The notes under the pieces are model-generated. The model did no database searches. It was not told where the DNA came from and saw only the letters and a program-made list of their open reading frames with translations. Positions 31,464-40,142 of a DNA stretch of 64,000 nt are shown in pieces (positions within the stretch are counted from its first letter, which is position 1; the number at the start of each line of letters is the position of its first letter). This stretch comes from VRUE01 sp963824215 (lineage in GTDB: Bacteria; Actinomycetota; Thermoleophilia; Solirubrobacterales; 70-9): positions 1,054,001 to 1,118,000 of the forward strand of contig CAWGOE010000004.1 in the NCBI GenBank assembly GCA_963824215.1. Reading direction: 5' to 3'. Position numbers and translations under genes: made by a program.

Positions 31464-32162
31464 CTAAAAGGGACTGGGGGCCCTCACCACGACGTCGTCG
31501 AAGCTGCCCATCGTGCCCTTGGCGTTGCCAGCAGCGCCGAGCGAGAACCCCGAGGTGCGTCCTTCCAGCTCACCGGAAGCCGAATCGGTGATGTCGGCTA
31601 CCAATTGCCTGCCGACGAAGGCGAGGATCTGGCATTTGCCTTTCTCCGGGCCTTTGGTCAGGTTGAAGGCCTGCAAGCGAATCTGGTTGGCCTGGTTTAG
31701 GCCCTTTGCCGTGATCCCCTTCTCGACGTGCAGAAAGGTGATGCTTCCGTCGGCGTTGATGCGGCGCAGCTGCGCCTTGCGCTGCAGGGGAAAGACAGCG
31801 ATCTGGTAGCGGGCGCCCTGCGCGCCGGCGCGCAGATTGACCGCCAGGAACGCCTGGCGCTGCAGCGGCTTCGGCGTGCCCTCGAGCAGGCGCGCGGTCA
31901 CGGCCACTTCGAGATCGCGCCCGATCACCGGCGTCCGGTAGGCGCACTCCTTGGTCGCTTTGCCGACGACGATGCGGAAGGCATGGTCGGAGCCGCCGCG
32001 AGCGCAGCGGTCGCCGCTCAGCTTGACAATCTGGGCGCGCTGGTCCTGCGACTCCATGCTGTTGCGGTAGAGGCCGATCAGAGCGCCACTGGCGCTCGCA
32101 GCGATGGCCGCGGTGGCAAGAAGGGCGATCGAAATCGCTGCTATTCGCAGTCTCATAGGCAT
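31464..32162 (-). CDS. hypothetical secreted protein
   Basis: A protein of about 232 residues with a signal peptide or anchor (LRIAAISIALLATAAIAASA), then a polar beta-rich mature part with three cysteines (GDRCARGG, KECAYRT, KGKCQIL). The region EGRTSGFSLGAAGNAKGTMG then FDDVVV at the end resembles the last strands of concanavalin-like lectin domains, so it could be a distant relative of such sugar-binding proteins; this is weak. Two starts are possible (ATG 32162 and 32156). The 60-bp repeat copy 2 ends four bases upstream of the first ATG. Confidence 0.65.
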   Translation of the reverse strand: MPMRLRIAAISIALLATAAIAASASGALIGLYRNSMESQDQRAQIVKLSGDRCARGGSDHAFRIVVGKATKECAYRTPVIGRDLEVAVTARLLEGTPKPLQRQAFLAVNLRAGAQGARYQIAVFPLQRKAQLRRINADGSITFLHVEKGITAKGLNQANQIRLQAFNLTKGPEKGKCQILAFVGRQLVADITDSASGELEGRTSGFSLGAAGNAKGTMGSFDDVVVRAPSPF

Positions 32163-32165
32163 AAA

Positions 32166-32225
32166 TTTCGCGCTTCGCTCAGTCGCAAAGGAATCAGATA
32201 TGGATGCTCCTTCACTCCGCGCTCA
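32166..32225 (-). repeat. 60-bp interspersed repeat, copy 2
   Basis: On the minus strand it begins TGAGCGCGGAG at 32225, carries CATATCTG centrally and ends GAGCGAAGCGCGAAA at 32166. The first 11 bases also form a hairpin with the adjacent CTCCGCG (CTCCGCG-CTCA-CGCGGAG, 32215-32232). As with copy 1, a start codon follows within 12 bases. Confidence 0.8.
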
Positions 32226-32315
32226 CGCGGAGCCTAAACACAGCCGCGGGCGAAAGATGCGGATCGTGACGGATGAACGCTGTATTTCCCGCTCAGGCAA
32301 ATATCATTGGTGACG

Positions 32316-34310
32316 ATGGCCGAGCACAGACTGCCCCAGCGCGACCGCCCCTGGGTGATGCGCACCTACGCGGGCCACTCGGACGCGCGCCGCTCCAACG
32401 AGCTCTACAAGGGCAATCTGGCCAAGGGCCAGACCGGCCTCTCGATCGCCTTTGACCTGCCGACCCAGACTGGCTATGACCCCGATCACATCCTCGCCCG
32501 CGGCGAGGTCGGCAAGGTCGGCGTCTCGGTCGCCCACAAGCGCGACATGCACCAGCTCCTCGACGGGATCCCGCTCGACGAGATGAACACCTCGATGACG
32601 ATCAACGCGACCGCGGCCTGGCTGCTCGGCCTCTACGTCACCGTCGCCGAGGAGAACGGCGTCGATCGCGGCCAGCTCAAGGGCACGACGCAGAACGACA
32701 TCATCAAGGAGTACCTCTCGCGCGGCACCTATGCCTTCCCGCCGGAGCCCTCGATGCGGCTGATCGCCGACATGGTCGCCTTCTCGGTCAACGAGGTGCC
32801 GAGCTGGAACCCGACCAACATCTGCAGCTACCACCTGCAGGAGGCCGGCGCGACGCCAGTGCAGGAGATCGCCTACGCGCTCTCGACCGGGATCGCCGTG
32901 CTCGACGAAGTGAAAGCGCGCGGCCAGGTCGCCGAGGCGGACTTCGCCAAGGTCTTCGGCCGCATCTCCTTCTTCGTCAACGCCGGCATCCGCCTGATCG
33001 AGGAGATCGCCAAGCTGCGTGCGATGGGCCGGCTCTGGAACGAGATCGGCCGCGAGCGCTATGGCGTCACCGACGAGAAGATGCTGCGTTTCCGCTACGG
33101 CGTCCAGGTCAACTCGCTCGGACTGACCGAGGCCCAGCCGGAGAACAACATCCAGCGGATCGTGCTCGAGGCGCTGGCCGTAACCCTGAGTCGCGACGCT
33201 CGCGCCCGCGCCCTCCAGCTCCCAGCGTGGAACGAGGCAATGGGCCTGCCCCGCCCCTGGGACCAGCAGTGGAGCCTACGCATCCAGCAGGTCCTCGCCA
33301 ACGAGACCGACCTGCTCGAGTACCCCGACGTCTTCGAGGGCTCGGTGGTGATGGACGGCCTGGTCGAGGAGCTGAGCGAGGGCGCCCGCGCCGAGATGGG
33401 CGTGGTCGAGGAGCACGGCGGGGCGGTCGCCGCGGTCCCATATATGAAGGCGCGCTTGGTCGAGTCCCACCGGGAGCGCGTGGCGCGGATCGAGAGTGGC
33501 GAGCTAAAAGTCGTCGGCCAGAACAGCTTCACCGAGAGCGAGGACTCGCCCCTCACCGCCGGCGCCGACGGCGGCATCCTCACCCCCGACCCCGAAGTCG
33601 AGCGCGAACGCGTCGAGGCGCTGGAGCAGTGGAAGGCCGAGCGCGACGAGGCCGCCGTGATGCAGGCGCTGGAGGAGCTCGGCCGGATCGCCCGCGACGA
33701 GAGCGCCAACGTGATGCCAGCGACGATCGCGGCCGCCAAGGCGGGCGCGACGACCGGCGAGTGGGCGGCCGTCCTGCGCGAGGCCTTCGGCGCCTACCGC
33801 GCGCCAACCGGAGTAGACGGCGCGGCGCCCCCTGGCAACCGCGAGGAGCTGGCCGTGATTCGCGGCCGCGTCGACGAGGTGTCCGAGCGAATCGGCCACC
33901 GGATCAAGATCCTCGTCGGCAAGCCCGGCCTCGACGGCCACTCCAACGGCTCCGAGCAGATCGCCCTGCGCGCCCGCGATGCAGGCATGGAGGTCATCTA
34001 CCAGGGCATCCGCCTCACCCCGGAGGAGATCGCCGAGTCGGCGCTGCAGGAGGACGTCGACGTGGTCGGCCTCTCGATCCTCTCCGGGTCCCACCTCGAG
34101 TTGGTGCCAGACGTCCTCCGCAGGCTGCGCGATGAGGGCGTCGATGCCCCGGTGGTCGCCGGCGGCATCATTCCGCCCGCCGACGCCGAGCGCCTGCGCA
34201 AGGCCGGCGTCGACGGCGTCTACACGCCCAAGGACTTCGACATCAACAAGATCATGGGCGAGATCGTTTCTCTAGTCGAGCAGCGGGCTGCTGCCGCCAC
34301 CACCGCCTGA
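32316..34310 (+). CDS. meaA: ethylmalonyl-CoA mutase (MeaA-type, B12-dependent)
   Basis: A roughly 664-residue adenosylcobalamin-dependent mutase with both substrate-binding and B12-binding domains in one chain. Early motifs RPWVMRTYAGHSDARRSNEL, GLSIAFDLPTQTGYDPDH and MNTSMTINATAAWLLGLY are those of the MeaA/ethylmalonyl-CoA mutase group; the C-terminal cobalamin domain has KILVGKPGLDGHSNGSEQIA with the D-x-H-x-x-G lower-ligand motif near residue 540. Starts at TTG 32307, GTG 32310 and ATG 32316 are all in frame; none has a strong ribosome site. Together with ccr it forms the core of the ethylmalonyl-CoA pathway. Confidence 0.88.
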   Translation: MAEHRLPQRDRPWVMRTYAGHSDARRSNELYKGNLAKGQTGLSIAFDLPTQTGYDPDHILARGEVGKVGVSVAHKRDMHQLLDGIPLDEMNTSMTINATAAWLLGLYVTVAEENGVDRGQLKGTTQNDIIKEYLSRGTYAFPPEPSMRLIADMVAFSVNEVPSWNPTNICSYHLQEAGATPVQEIAYALSTGIAVLDEVKARGQVAEADFAKVFGRISFFVNAGIRLIEEIAKLRAMGRLWNEIGRERYGVTDEKMLRFRYGVQVNSLGLTEAQPENNIQRIVLEALAVTLSRDARARALQLPAWNEAMGLPRPWDQQWSLRIQQVLANETDLLEYPDVFEGSVVMDGLVEELSEGARAEMGVVEEHGGAVAAVPYMKARLVESHRERVARIESGELKVVGQNSFTESEDSPLTAGADGGILTPDPEVERERVEALEQWKAERDEAAVMQALEELGRIARDESANVMPATIAAAKAGATTGEWAAVLREAFGAYRAPTGVDGAAPPGNREELAVIRGRVDEVSERIGHRIKILVGKPGLDGHSNGSEQIALRARDAGMEVIYQGIRLTPEEIAESALQEDVDVVGLSILSGSHLELVPDVLRRLRDEGVDAPVVAGGIIPPADAERLRKAGVDGVYTPKDFDINKIMGEIVSLVEQRAAAATTA

Positions 34311-34356
34311 GCGCCCGCTGCCTGCGCCAAATCGCGGCCCGCGCCACAATGGAGCG

Positions 34357-34923
34357 ATGAGCGAGCTCAACGGGGACCGCTCGGCCTGGCTGCGCTGCTA
34401 CCGCTGCTGGTCCCAGAACCTCGAGATCCAGATCCACTACGACGCGATCCGCCGCATCGATCCCGACACCGGCATCCCGACGGAAGGGATCGACGAAGTA
34501 CAGGAAGCCGCCGTGCAGTGCCTCGACTGCATGCACGACCAGCCGCACCTGACCTTCCAGGACGATCGCGTCGTCCCGATCGAGGACCGCTGGGAACGGA
34601 TGGTCGCCGGCACCCCCTGGGTCGCCTCCTGCACGGTCACCGTCGACCAGGACCGGGTCGAGAGCTGCGCCGGGCCAGAAGCGGCCGAGCTGCTCGCCTA
34701 CGGGGCGCTCGGCGAGGCCGGGGTGCGCGAGTTCTTCGCCCACGTCCGCTTCCACAAGCACGACGAGGAGCGGATCGTCGTCCACATGCTGGTCGAGCTC
34801 TATGCTCGATCGGCCGAGGAGGCAACTGAGGTGCTCGAAGCGGCGGCTCACGGGCCGCTTGAGATCACCTCGCTGGCGGAGGAGTCGCGGCCGCCTGCGC
34901 ATGCCTCCGGCGAGGCGCACTGA
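34357..34923 (+). CDS. hypothetical protein with two CxxC pairs
   Basis: A 188-residue soluble protein. Residues 14-17 CYRC and residues 55-58 CLDC form two Cys-x2-Cys pairs, so the N-terminal third may be a zinc ribbon; the rest (ERMVAGTPWVASCTVTVDQD, FFAHVRFHKHDEERIVVHML) is alpha/beta without a motif I know. It follows the mutase by 46 bases and may be cotranscribed, but a link to B12 metabolism is not visible. Its tail is overlapped by a weak opposite-strand frame discussed under findings. Confidence 0.7.
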   Translation: MSELNGDRSAWLRCYRCWSQNLEIQIHYDAIRRIDPDTGIPTEGIDEVQEAAVQCLDCMHDQPHLTFQDDRVVPIEDRWERMVAGTPWVASCTVTVDQDRVESCAGPEAAELLAYGALGEAGVREFFAHVRFHKHDEERIVVHMLVELYARSAEEATEVLEAAAHGPLEITSLAEESRPPAHASGEAH

Positions 34924-35119
34924 TCCGGGCGCCCATCAGGCCCGAAATACTTCGAATATTCGTCCGACGGCATCAACGAAGTTGGCGCTGCAAGGCCAAT
35001 TGCCAGATTGAGCGCGTCAGACTTGTTGTCGATGTGTTGTATCGAATGGAGTTTTCCCCGCGGCCCCTCTATTTTCCAAGTAGTTACGCCATCTCGTCCA
35101 CCCACCTGATCTAGCCAAT

Positions 35120-36601
35120 ATGGAGAGCTCAACCGCTACCCCGGCCCACGCGGAATCGTCCGCGCAGGCAAAAAAAGTTGGGGAAACCGCTCCACGCGGT
35201 ACAACCAGCCGAGCCCGGCAGCGAGGAGCGGTGCTCGCCCGCATGCTCTTCTTCGCCGACTCGGGGGCCGCTTGCATCGCTGCAGCCGTGGCGGTACTTG
35301 CCCTCGGCCTGGGCTCCGCAAACCTCGCCGGCGTGGGGTACGTGGCCGGCGCAACCCTGCTCTGGCCGCTCGCCGCCTTCAGCATCGGGCTCTACCGCAG
35401 TGACCAGCTCGCCAGCTGGGCCTCGGCGGTAACCGAGATCCCGCGCACCTTCGTCGCCGTGCTCTTGATCACCTGGCCTCTTTTCGGCCTCGCCGCCGTA
35501 CTGGGCCTTGATCACGTGGTTGCCGTGACCTTCCTCACCGTGGCCGGCCTCGCAGGCCTCACCGGCGTCGCCCGCACGGTCGTCAGAGCCGGCCTGCACC
35601 GTGCCCCCGACCTGCGCCAACGGACCCTGATCCTCGGCTCGGGCATCGTCGCCGGCCACGTCGTAAAAAAGCTCCGCAACAACGACCAGTTCGGCCTCGT
35701 CCCGGTCGGCATCGTCGACGACGAGGTCCACGACATCGGCACGCCGGATCTGCCCTGGCTGGGTCGCTTCGCCGACCTCGACACGATCATCGAGGCCCAG
35801 GGGATCGATCGGGTGATCATCGCCTTCTCGCGGGCCAGTCACGAGCAGCTGCTGGAGTCGATTCGAGCTTGCCGCGACGCCGGGGTTACGGTCGACGTCG
35901 TCCCCCGCCTCTTCGAGTTCCTTGACGGCGTGCGCGCCCTCGACCAAGTGGGTGGGCTGCCGTTGCTCTCGATCGGCACGCCAGCGCTCACCTCGGTCTC
36001 GATTGCGGCCAAGCGCGCCCTCGACGCGGTCGGCTCGTTCGCTTTGATTGCGCTGTTCTCCCCCCTGATGATCGCGATCGCGATCGCGATCAAGCTCGAG
36101 TCCCGTGGCCCGGTCTTCTTCCGCCAGCCACGGTCGGGGCGTGGCAACAGCAGCTTCCAGCTGATCAAGTTCCGCTCGATGTACGTCGACGCCGAGAAAC
36201 GCAAGGCGGAGATGGCCGGACTCAACGAATCTTCCGATGGCGTCATGTTCAAGATCCGCGATGACCCCCGCGTGACCCGCGTCGGCCACTTCATCCGCCG
36301 TTTCTCCCTCGACGAGCTGCCGCAGCTCTTCAACGTGCTGCGCGGCGAGATGAGCCTCGTCGGCCCCAGGCCGCTGATCTTCCCGGAGACCGCCGCGCTG
36401 GAAGAAGCGTGGCACCTGCGGCGGCTCGAGTTGCGACCGGGTCTGACCGGCCCCTGGCAGGTCTACGGCCGCTCGCAGAGTCCGTTCCAGGAGATGGTGC
36501 GCTTCGATTACCAGTACGTCGCTGGCTGGTCGCTCGCGCGTGACATCGAGATCCTGCTTGCCACGCTCCCGGCTGTGGTCTCGGGACGCGGCGCCTACTA
36601 A
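35120..36601 (+). CDS. polyprenyl glycosylphosphotransferase (initiating sugar transferase)
   Basis: A 493-residue WbaP/CpsE-type enzyme that loads the first sugar phosphate onto undecaprenyl phosphate. Four N-terminal membrane helices (to about residue 155), a CoA-binding-like middle domain (RTLILGSGIVAGHVVKKLRN), a fifth helix (FALIALFSPLMIAIAIAIKL) and the bacterial sugar-transferase core: GPVFFRQPRSGRGNSSFQLI, KFRSMYVDAEKR, DELPQLFNVLRGEMSLVGPR, and a GRSQSPFQEMVR motif. It opens the exopolysaccharide locus. The upstream 196-base gap is less GC-rich than its surroundings. Confidence 0.92.
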   Translation: MESSTATPAHAESSAQAKKVGETAPRGTTSRARQRGAVLARMLFFADSGAACIAAAVAVLALGLGSANLAGVGYVAGATLLWPLAAFSIGLYRSDQLASWASAVTEIPRTFVAVLLITWPLFGLAAVLGLDHVVAVTFLTVAGLAGLTGVARTVVRAGLHRAPDLRQRTLILGSGIVAGHVVKKLRNNDQFGLVPVGIVDDEVHDIGTPDLPWLGRFADLDTIIEAQGIDRVIIAFSRASHEQLLESIRACRDAGVTVDVVPRLFEFLDGVRALDQVGGLPLLSIGTPALTSVSIAAKRALDAVGSFALIALFSPLMIAIAIAIKLESRGPVFFRQPRSGRGNSSFQLIKFRSMYVDAEKRKAEMAGLNESSDGVMFKIRDDPRVTRVGHFIRRFSLDELPQLFNVLRGEMSLVGPRPLIFPETAALEEAWHLRRLELRPGLTGPWQVYGRSQSPFQEMVRFDYQYVAGWSLARDIEILLATLPAVVSGRGAY

Positions 36602-36702
36602 CGCCCTCTACGCAGGGGTTTCCAAGCACTGATCCCGGACATACGTCCGAGATTGGCCATGCCCGTTTGACCGGTTAGCGAAATCGGACGAAGGGGGTTC
36701 GC

Positions 36703-37836
36703 ATGCGAACCTCTCTCCTCGCTTTTGCAATCGCAGTCCTCGCCTCGCTAACGCTCGGCTTCTCCGCTCAGGGGAACACGGGCTCGGCCCTTGCGGCCTC
36801 CGGCTCGGACGAGTCTGGGATTCGCTATCTGGCGGACACCGACCGCTGGCGCGATGGCCACATCGTGCGCGGGCGACGGGCTCACCGAAGCAGGATCCGG
36901 ACCAGCTCGAAGCGACGCCGCCCCAAGCAGGAGCAGCCGGCGCCCGCGCCAGCACCTGCTCCCACGCCGGCGCCCGCGCCTGCTCCCGCGCCTGAGCCGA
37001 CCCCTGCGCCTGCGCCTGCGCCTGCGCCGGAACCTGAGCCCGCACCTGCTCCTGCGCCCGCACCCGAGCCTGCGCCGACCCCGGCTCCTGCACCCGCCCC
37101 TGCGCCCCCCGCCCCTGCGCCCGCACCTGCTCCAGCGCCCGCGCCTACTCCCCTGCTGGAAGCTGGCTTCGAGAGCGGGCTGTTGAACTGGAACACCGGC
37201 GGCGTCGGCGACGTCACGCCTACGACGGTCAGCGACATCGTCAGGACGGGCTCGAAATCCGGCAAGGTGATCCTCACCGGCTCACAGGACCGCTCCGAGC
37301 TGATCCTCGGCGGCAGCGGCACGGGCAGCACGTCCGGCACCCGCAAATTCGTCGAGGGCGACGAGTACTGGTACGGCTTCTCGTTCTACATCCAGTCGAT
37401 GGTCTACGGCCGCCCCGGCGCCCACAACCTGCTCATGCAGTTCAAGACGGCCGACACCGGCAGCCCCAACTTCGGCCTGCAGTTCTGGAACTACCGAGGC
37501 GATAGCGGCCAGTACGCAAGCAACCCGAAGGGCCTCTGGAGCCACGGCCAGTCGATGGGCGGGGACCGCTTCCTCGCACCGGTTGACGAGGGCGCCTGGC
37601 ACGACGTCCAGGTCCACTTCAAGGCGTCGGCCACGGGCAACGGCTTCTACGAGCTCTACCTGGACGGCAAACTGATCGATTCCCGCAAAGGGGTCAGCAT
37701 GATGGTTCCGGGCGGCCCCTACGCCTACATCAAGAACGGCCTCTACCGCAACGGCGGCAACATCCCGGGGACCTCGGAGATTCGCCTCGACGGGGCTCGG
37801 CTGGGCACCAGCCTGGCAGCGGTTGCCGCGAGCTGA
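36703..37836 (+). CDS. secreted heparin-lyase-like protein with long proline/alanine linker (paralog 3)
   Basis: A 377-residue protein with a signal peptide (TSLLAFAIAVLASLTLGFSA), a basic stretch, then an Ala-Pro repeat linker of about 70 residues (residues 80-150) and the shared lyase-like domain: WNTGGVGDVTP, DRSELILGGSGTG, GDEYWYGFSFYIQSMVYGRP, GAHNLLMQFKTADTG, GLWSHGQSMGGDRFL, AWHDVQVHFKAS, LIDSRKGVSMMVPGG. A GAAGGGGG ribosome site precedes ATG 36703. Its place right after the initiating sugar transferase argues that it works on the polymer made by this locus, for instance by cleaving or binding it at the surface. Confidence 0.78.
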   Translation: MRTSLLAFAIAVLASLTLGFSAQGNTGSALAASGSDESGIRYLADTDRWRDGHIVRGRRAHRSRIRTSSKRRRPKQEQPAPAPAPAPTPAPAPAPAPEPTPAPAPAPAPEPEPAPAPAPAPEPAPTPAPAPAPAPPAPAPAPAPAPAPTPLLEAGFESGLLNWNTGGVGDVTPTTVSDIVRTGSKSGKVILTGSQDRSELILGGSGTGSTSGTRKFVEGDEYWYGFSFYIQSMVYGRPGAHNLLMQFKTADTGSPNFGLQFWNYRGDSGQYASNPKGLWSHGQSMGGDRFLAPVDEGAWHDVQVHFKASATGNGFYELYLDGKLIDSRKGVSMMVPGGPYAYIKNGLYRNGGNIPGTSEIRLDGARLGTSLAAVAAS

Positions 37837-37885
37837 AAGAGCTCTTTCAAGGCATCTGGGCGACATCGAACATCCGTCCAGATGC
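37834..37885 (+). terminator. two consecutive hairpins after paralog 3
   Basis: A perfect 16-bp palindrome TGAAAGAGCTCTTTCA (37834-37849) starts at the stop codon itself, followed by GCATCTGG (37852-37859) pairing with CCAGATGC (37878-37885). No T-run follows. Likely a termination or mRNA-stability structure between the two lyase-like genes. Confidence 0.4.
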
Positions 37886-37931
37886 ACCTTGACAGCTGCG
37901 GAGTGAAGGCCATGCGGCCGAGCAAGTCGGC

Positions 37932-38942
37932 ATGGCGCTCACGACTTCGAGAGATCTCCCCAGGACCGTCCTCATCTGGCTTGCCGCGTGCATCGCAACG
38001 GCATTCGCGGTGCTCCTCCTCGCCGCTGTGCCCGGCGAGGCGAGCGCTGCTCAATCGACCGCTGCCGCCGCGCAGAGCAGCTCGCTGAAGAAGCACCGCG
38101 GACAGCGGCACGCGAGCAAGGCCCGCCGCCTCCGCCAGCGCCGTGCGCGGACGCGGCGCATGCGGGCCCGGCGAGCGGGCCGGAGCGCCTCGATCTCCTC
38201 CAACACCGCACTCAGCCGTCGCAAGGCCAAGGCCAGCCCCTCGAGCTCGGACTCGGGCGTCCTCGACGCCGGCTTCGAGAGCGGGCTGCTCAACTGGAAC
38301 ACCGCCGGCGTCGGCGAAACGATCCCGACCGTCGTCAACGACACGGTCCGCAGTGGCGGCTCGGCCGGCCGGATCGCGCTGAGCGGCACCGAGCACCGTT
38401 CCGAGCTGATCCTCGGCGGCAACGGCGGCGGCAGCACCAACGGCATGATCGAGTTCGATGAGGGCGACGAGTACTGGTACGCCTTCTCCTTCTACATCGA
38501 GGAGATGACCTACGGCCGCCCCGGCGCCCACAACCTGATCATGCAGTTCAAGGGCGACGACGACGGCTCGCCCGCCTTCGGCCTGCAGCTCTGGGACTAC
38601 GAGGGCGACGACGAGGAATACGAGGACAACCCGCGCGGCCTCTGGAGCCACGGCCCCTCGATGGACGGCGACCGCTTCCTCGCCCCGGTGCCCGAGCACA
38701 CCTGGCACGACGTCGTGATCCACTTCAAGGCGTCGGGCTCGGGCGACGGCTTCTACGAGGTCTACCTCAACGGCCAGCTGATCGACTCCGCCAAAGGCGC
38801 CAGCATGATCGCCGACGGCGCCAGCTCCGCGTACATCAAGAACGGCCTCTACCGCAACGGCGACGAGATCCCCGGCGACTCGGAGATTCGGCTCGACGCC
38901 GCTCGCCTCGGCCCGTCGCTGAGCTCGGTCTCGCCGAGCTAG
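37932..38942 (+). CDS. secreted heparin-lyase-like protein with basic linker (paralog 4)
   Basis: A 336-residue protein with a signal peptide (LIWLAACIATAFAVLLLAAV) followed by a strongly basic Arg/Lys/Ser linker (KKHRGQRHASKARRLRQRRA) instead of the proline linker of its paralogs, then the same domain: WNTAGVGETIP, HRSELILGGNGGG, GDEYWYAFSFYIEEMTYGRP, GAHNLIMQFKGDDDG, GLWSHGPSMDGDRFL, TWHDVVIHFKAS. The basic linker could bind acidic cell-wall or capsule polymers. Starts at ATG 37932, 95 bases after paralog 3. Confidence 0.78.
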   Translation: MALTTSRDLPRTVLIWLAACIATAFAVLLLAAVPGEASAAQSTAAAAQSSSLKKHRGQRHASKARRLRQRRARTRRMRARRAGRSASISSNTALSRRKAKASPSSSDSGVLDAGFESGLLNWNTAGVGETIPTVVNDTVRSGGSAGRIALSGTEHRSELILGGNGGGSTNGMIEFDEGDEYWYAFSFYIEEMTYGRPGAHNLIMQFKGDDDGSPAFGLQLWDYEGDDEEYEDNPRGLWSHGPSMDGDRFLAPVPEHTWHDVVIHFKASGSGDGFYEVYLNGQLIDSAKGASMIADGASSAYIKNGLYRNGDEIPGDSEIRLDAARLGPSLSSVSPS

Positions 38943-39017
38943 CCGGCCAGCGCCCGCGATCCGATTCCATAGGATGGCCCGGTTCGATTTGCCCGACGGG
39001 TCCGAGGAGACGACCGC

Positions 39018-40142
39018 TTGGCACGCATAGCGCTGGTCCAGCAGGGGGACCCAACCGACCCTGCGACGTGGTCCGGCGTGCCGGCTCGGCTCAGCCGCGG
39101 GATCGAGGATGCCGGCTGCGAGGTGGTGCCGGTGCGCGCGACGTTCCGCGGCGCCGGCCGGATCCTGCAGGTGACGCGGATGTCCTGGGCCGACCAGTCG
39201 GCCAGCCGCTTCTTCGCCCTGGCCAGCGGCGCCGTCGCCGACCGCACCCTGCGCCGCAGCGGCGAGCTGGACGGCGTGGTCATGATCGGCACGGGGTACG
39301 CCCTCAGGACTAAGCTGCCGGTGGTGACCTACGAGGACCTGACGGTTGCCCAGGCGCTGCGCCGGGACGAACCCCCCTATAACGAAGTTGGCCAGGGCCC
39401 CGGGCGGCGGTGGCGGGAGCGCCAGAGGCGGATCTACGAACGCAGCCGCGGGTGTGCCGTGACGAGCGCCTTCGCCGGGCGGTCGATCGTCGAGGACTAC
39501 GGGATCCCCCCGGAGAAGGTGCACGTCGCCGGCGTCGGCCGCAACATCGACGCCGGCAGGGTGGAGCGAGACTGGTCGGTCCCCCGCTTCCTCTTCGTCG
39601 GCGCCGACTGGCGGCGCAAGCGCGGGGCGGCGGTCGTCGCATCGTTCGCCGAGGTGCGCCGGCGCCATCCGCAGGCAACCCTCGACCTGGTCGGCGGCCA
39701 CCCGCCGATCGAGGCGCCGGGCGTGACCGGCCACGGGCTGCTCCCGCTCGGCTCCGATGCAGGGCAGCGCCGCTACGCGGAGCTGCTGCACAAAGCGACC
39801 TGCTTCGTCATGCCCTCCTCGCTCGAGGCCTTCGGCATCGCCTACATGGACGCCGGCGCGACCGGGCTGCCGAGCATCGGGACCACCGTCGGCGGCGCGC
39901 CCGACGCGGTCGGCGATGGCGGCCTGATCGTTGACCCAACCGATGACGCCGCGCTGACCGCGGCGATGCTCGATCTGGCCGATCCGGAGACCGCCCGCCA
40001 GCTCGGCGAGCGCGCCTACCGGCACGCCGCCCCCTACACCTGGCGAGCGGCCGGCGAAAGGCTGTTACGGGCGCTGCGCCCAGCGGACCTCGACCTGGCG
40101 GGCCTACCCGAGTTTCTGCCCGGACCGGAAGGCAAAAACTGA
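39018..40142 (+). CDS. glycosyltransferase family 4-type protein
   Basis: A 374-residue GT-B glycosyltransferase. The C-terminal half has FLFVGADWRRKRGAAVVASF, VMPSSLEAFGIAYMDAGATG and the acidic E-x7-E-like SSLEAFGIAYMDAG donor site of GT4 enzymes. The N-terminal half holds LVQQGDPTDPATWSGVPARL, a common start for sugar transferases of this group. Start TTG 39018 follows a CGAGGAGA ribosome site. TGATG overlap with the Kelch gene shows coupling. Donor and acceptor sugars unknown. Confidence 0.85.
   Translation: MARIALVQQGDPTDPATWSGVPARLSRGIEDAGCEVVPVRATFRGAGRILQVTRMSWADQSASRFFALASGAVADRTLRRSGELDGVVMIGTGYALRTKLPVVTYEDLTVAQALRRDEPPYNEVGQGPGRRWRERQRRIYERSRGCAVTSAFAGRSIVEDYGIPPEKVHVAGVGRNIDAGRVERDWSVPRFLFVGADWRRKRGAAVVASFAEVRRRHPQATLDLVGGHPPIEAPGVTGHGLLPLGSDAGQRRYAELLHKATCFVMPSSLEAFGIAYMDAGATGLPSIGTTVGGAPDAVGDGGLIVDPTDDAALTAAMLDLADPETARQLGERAYRHAAPYTWRAAGERLLRALRPADLDLAGLPEFLPGPEGKN

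Noticed and set aside
36950..37150. Possible minisatellite or CRISPR-like repeat
   Set aside because: The short GC repeats simply encode the Ala-Pro linker of a lyase-like protein; there are no spacers or regular repeat units.
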